64,000 bases of DNA from Beroe forskalii (lineage: Eukaryota > Ctenophora > Nuda > Beroida > Beroidae): positions 496,001 through 560,000 of the forward strand of contig WFMF01000005.1 of the NCBI GenBank assembly GCA_011033025.1, written 5' to 3'. A model generated the notes under the pieces. That model did no database searches, was not told where the DNA came from, and was given only the letters and a program-made list of their open reading frames with translations. This document shows positions 60,996-64,000 of this stretch, one piece after another. Within the stretch, counting starts at the first letter, position 1. Every line of letters starts with the position of its first letter. Made by a program: the position numbers and the translations under genes.

Positions 60996-62157
60996 ATTGT
61001 TCATTGGGCTCACAATAAGGAGCAGGTTATACCCTGTGTATAACTAAGTAGATTAATTAATTAATTAAGTGTAGGGAAGATAAAGTTCCATCTGGTCCTG
61101 ACAAGATCAAAAGATCAAGTCGACTGTGTTTACTTGTAAACATAAATCAGGCTGCGACTCCGAAGAGACAAGAGGTAAACAAAGAAGTTAGGTAAACAAA
61201 GAAGTTTTATTTATCTCCACAAAATTTACAATTCACACCACACAAAAATACAAATGGGGACTCAATGTTAGGAAGATCTTTCTTTACAGTTACCAGAGAA
61301 ACAATGGGACTCCATTCTGGGCGACTTCACCCTTGCTTGCAGGGTTAAAAACATCTTCTTCGTACAGTCATCTAATTGTAGTCAAGCCACAGAACTCTCC
61401 AACAACTCCAACCAAAGTCTTTGACGGGATCCATGAAAGAAATGCCTTCATCAAAGAGTTAGGCAGATCCGAATAAAGCATGAGACACCAGAAATGATAT
61501 GGTGTACTGAAAGCTAACACTTAGGGACAATTTGAAATTTGGTGGCACATCCCCTGCAGTCTCCAAATGATTCCTGTTGAAACTGGTGACTTAATCAGTG
61601 AGCAGGCAGAACCCCTCCATCCCCTGGGCAAAAGTCCCCCTCCCACCCCTGTCCCCTATGCCCTAGCATCTACCAGTACATCAGTTTGTGTTACAATTAG
61701 GGCCAGGGTTAGGGTTATGATTAATAGGATTAGGGTTTGGGCCATGGTTACTGTTATAGTTACGGTTTGTAATGGTAACTGTAAGAGTTATGGTTAGGGT
61801 TATGGTTAGTTTTAGATTTATAAGGGGCTTTTGTCTAGGAGGGGGGCTTTTTGTCCAGCTGGGGGTGTCTGGTGGGGCTTTTGTCTGGGGGGCTTTTGTC
61901 TGGGGAGGGGCTTTTATCCAGGGGTTGGGGGGATTTTGTCCAGGGAGGGGGGCTCCTGTTGTGGAATCAATTTATGGACTAGTTAATGATCAGATAATAA
62001 GCATATTACAAGTATTACTGATTTGTGCAAAAACATCCTAAAGGACAATAAGGCATAGTAAACAGGTGTCCCCACTTGAAACAATCAATTCATGAATTAA
62101 TCTACTTAGTTATACCCATGGTATAACCTGCTCCTTATTGTTAGCCCAATGAACAAT
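60996..62157. mobile_element. 1.16-kb TIR element
   Basis: ATTGTTCATTGGGCTCACAA on the left and its inverted partner AATAAGGAGCAGG..-type arm on the right pair over about 65 bp (small internal differences around GTATAACTAAGTAGATTAAT). The interior has GGTTAGGGTTATGG runs at 61700-61810 and GGGGGGCTTTTGTC repeats. No transposase. Confidence 0.72.
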
Positions 62158-62892
62158 TTCCAACACAATTCTTTACTTTCTATATGATGCAATCTCACAC
62201 AAATGTTCATAATAACCTAATGAAATGAATTAAGTTAAAAATTAAAAAAAGGTTGAATACTTAAACAGGGGCATAGCCAGATTTTTGAAAAGGAGGAGGC
62301 AAGTTACATTCGAACCCTTTAGAATGCCTTATTTTGCTTGGCTCAAAGCTCTCATTACAATTAAATTAACAAAGTAGATCTGATTTGAATCCATTATTGC
62401 ATTTTTAGTGTTTCACTATGGGGTCCCCCTCAGTCAATGCTATAAGCAATCAAGTTCAACACATTTCACATTTTCTATCCAAAAAGGGGGAGGCAACTGC
62501 CTGTGTAGCCTTCCCCTTGGCTACGCCCCCGTACTTAAATGTAATTTCAACCTACTTGAAACATAAAGACATCAAAACATTGAGAAATCAATTCTTAGTT
62601 TTCTTTGCTTTTATGATCAACCAGAAATTTAAAATAAAAATAAAAAATAAATGGTTTTGATAAGTACATCAACACTGTTTTCATAAAACTACCTTCAAAC
62701 TTCCACTTTTAACTGGATCTTCCAGCCACTAATGAGATACTGAAAATTTAAATTAAATCTATATAACAAAACATGCAATAATGCAAAGAAGTGTTAACCA
62801 GAGCATTAATTAATCTGTTAATTAAAAACTGGAAAATATGCTTCAAGTAATTGAGATAAATTAAAAATTATCAAACTGAATATAATAAGTTA

Positions 62893-63579
62893 GATTAAAT
62901 TAAATTAAATTAAAGTAATCAGTCCGATGAAAATAAGCTTCCCATGAAATTAAGAGATAGGTCATTAAAAAGGCGAAATTCAATGAAGTTTAAAAAGAAC
63001 AAAATAAAACTAATATCGTAAGTTGAAGAACCTCTTCTTAGCTAGGAATGGTCTCGTTTTAAGATACTCCACTTGCTGCTGTCTATTCTCTAAGTAGCTT
63101 ACAGTTTCTATTTTGGAGAGTACAACATCCGAAATGTTCCAGTAGTAGTAGATACTATTATGTCCACATTTGATACAATCATTTTTAAAAGACTCTAATC
63201 TACATTTAAAATCATCTACTGAACAAGATTCTTTCACTGAAACTGGCAGTTTATTCCATAACTCTCTAACACGCTCAGTAATAAACCCTCTATGCAGCCT
63301 CTGAATACTTTTAGGAATACTATTTTTAATTTTAAGACTTGAGATCAAATTATGCCTATTTTTACTGAAATTGAAAATATTGTTTAACCCATTGATATTT
63401 TTGAAAGCTTTGAAAGTTTCGATAAGATCACCTCGGTAACGTCTTTCAGCTAAAGTCGTAAGCTGAAGGCATCTCAACCTCTCAGAGTACGGAAGTTGGC
63501 CCATCCCGTCAATCAAGCAAGTAAAACGTCTTTGGACGCTCTCTAATGTAAGGCACCTGCATCGTTCCGCGTCGATCAA
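62893..63579 (-). pseudogene. LINE 3' fragment
   Basis: The open minus-strand frame contains LESVQRRFTCLI, LPYSERLRCLQLTTLAERRY, RGDLIETFKAFKN and LWNKLPVSVKESCSVDDFK, which is the C-terminal region after the reverse transcriptase of CR1/jockey-type LINEs. The 5' part is missing at the boundary with a foldback element at 63560. A (TTAAA)n run at 62893-62915 may be the 3' tail. Confidence 0.82.
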
Positions 63580-63704
63580 ATGGATTGATCAAATGAAAAA
63601 CGCACACCATTGCTCGCGCTTGCTGTTTTGCGCGGACGTCATCGCAAAAGTGTATTGTGCGCGTTTTTCATTTGATCAGTCCATTCGATCGACGCGGAAC
63701 GATG
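63560..63704. mobile_element. 145-bp foldback element
   Basis: CATCGTTCCGCGTCGATCAAA on the left (partly quoted) pairs with TTTGATC..GACGCGGAACGATG on the right. A second inner pair TGATCAAATGAAAAACGCGC follows. It joins the LINE fragment end. Confidence 0.8.
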
Positions 63705-63824
63705 AAACCATCTTAGAATTAGAGACCAACTCCCATGCTTGATTTTGGATTTATTCATACGAAATTAATGCGTTTTTTTTATTAAATAATGCAATGGAAT
63801 AATGCAGAATGGATCGCTTGCCAC

Positions 63825-63950
63825 GGTGCTTTGCTAAACACGTATACCCCTGTTCGCGTTGTGCGGCGCGTACACACAGCTAAGTTCCTAAGCCCGCATA
63901 GGTGTGCGTACGCGCAACGCACACAGGGATATACGTGTTTAGCAAACAGC
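63825..63950. mobile_element. CpG-rich foldback element
   Basis: TTTGCTAAACACGTATACCC and GGGATATACGTGTTTAGCAAA are inverted ends with about 45-bp arms around CCTAAGCCCGCATAGGTG. These are the modules that make up the mosaic block at 17799-18760. Confidence 0.75.
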
Positions 63951-64000
63951 TTTCCCCTAACCAGGGTCCTGGTTAGCGTATAACAAACAGCTAAGCTATC

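Noticed and set aside
61680..61810. GGTTAGGGTT runs suggesting telomeric repeat
   Set aside because: The units are irregular (GGTTATGG, GGTTACTG) and lie inside a TIR element, so they are not an interstitial telomere array.

Overview
The window is nuclear DNA from an animal, most likely an AT-rich, transposon-rich invertebrate. The evidence is four recognisable animal genes with spliceosomal introns (three read from their protein segments and splice sites, one apparently intronless), LINE and Penelope-like retroelement remnants, and many small foldback elements. No rRNA, confident tRNA, operon or CRISPR was seen. The clade cannot be fixed from the sequence alone.

The genes lie in the left half. 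A PDIA5-like protein disulfide isomerase is on the minus strand (start at 15607, eight exons followed to 4653, one more probable piece near 1.3 kb). A two-exon sedoheptulokinase (SHPK) is on the minus strand at 16144-17674. A single-exon LRRC74-type leucine-rich-repeat gene is on the plus strand at 20062-21495. The 5' part of an axonemal inner-arm dynein heavy chain of the DNAH7/DNAH12/DNAH3 group is on the plus strand (12 exons, 22840-32712, 1114 codons in frame). PDIA5 and SHPK act in ER folding and sugar-phosphate metabolism; LRRC74 and DNAH are neighbours on the other strand. No functional link between the pairs is evident.

From 32.7 kb to the right end the window is almost entirely repeats. 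They include long-arm foldback elements (35985-36470, 46668-47487, 47817-48257, 55793-56257, 58057-58395, 60996-62157, 63560-63704), a retroelement with a 12-bp target duplication (40200-41215), two LINE fragments (52437-53931 and 62893-63579), several tandem satellites, and an apparently perfect 401-bp palindrome (56381-56781). Two possible 5' exons of an unrecognised minus-strand gene are at 59776-59934 and 57750-57872.

The most unusual signal is a recurring pattern in both multi-exon genes. The last or first stretch of an exon, together with its splice site and adjoining intron, is tandemly copied into the intron. PDIA5 has eight donor copies at one exon, eleven acceptor copies at another and three at a third. 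The dynein gene has three donor copies at one exon, two at the next and a displaced acceptor copy at another. Two further PDIA5 introns are bounded by 7-bp and 10-bp direct repeats and lack a normal splice dinucleotide at one end. Together this looks like an active process of splice-boundary duplication that could create or move introns, unless it is an assembly effect.

A second theme is a family of about 100-bp palindromic elements carrying a perfect cAMP-response-element palindrome (TGACGTCA), plus a minisatellite built from their core.
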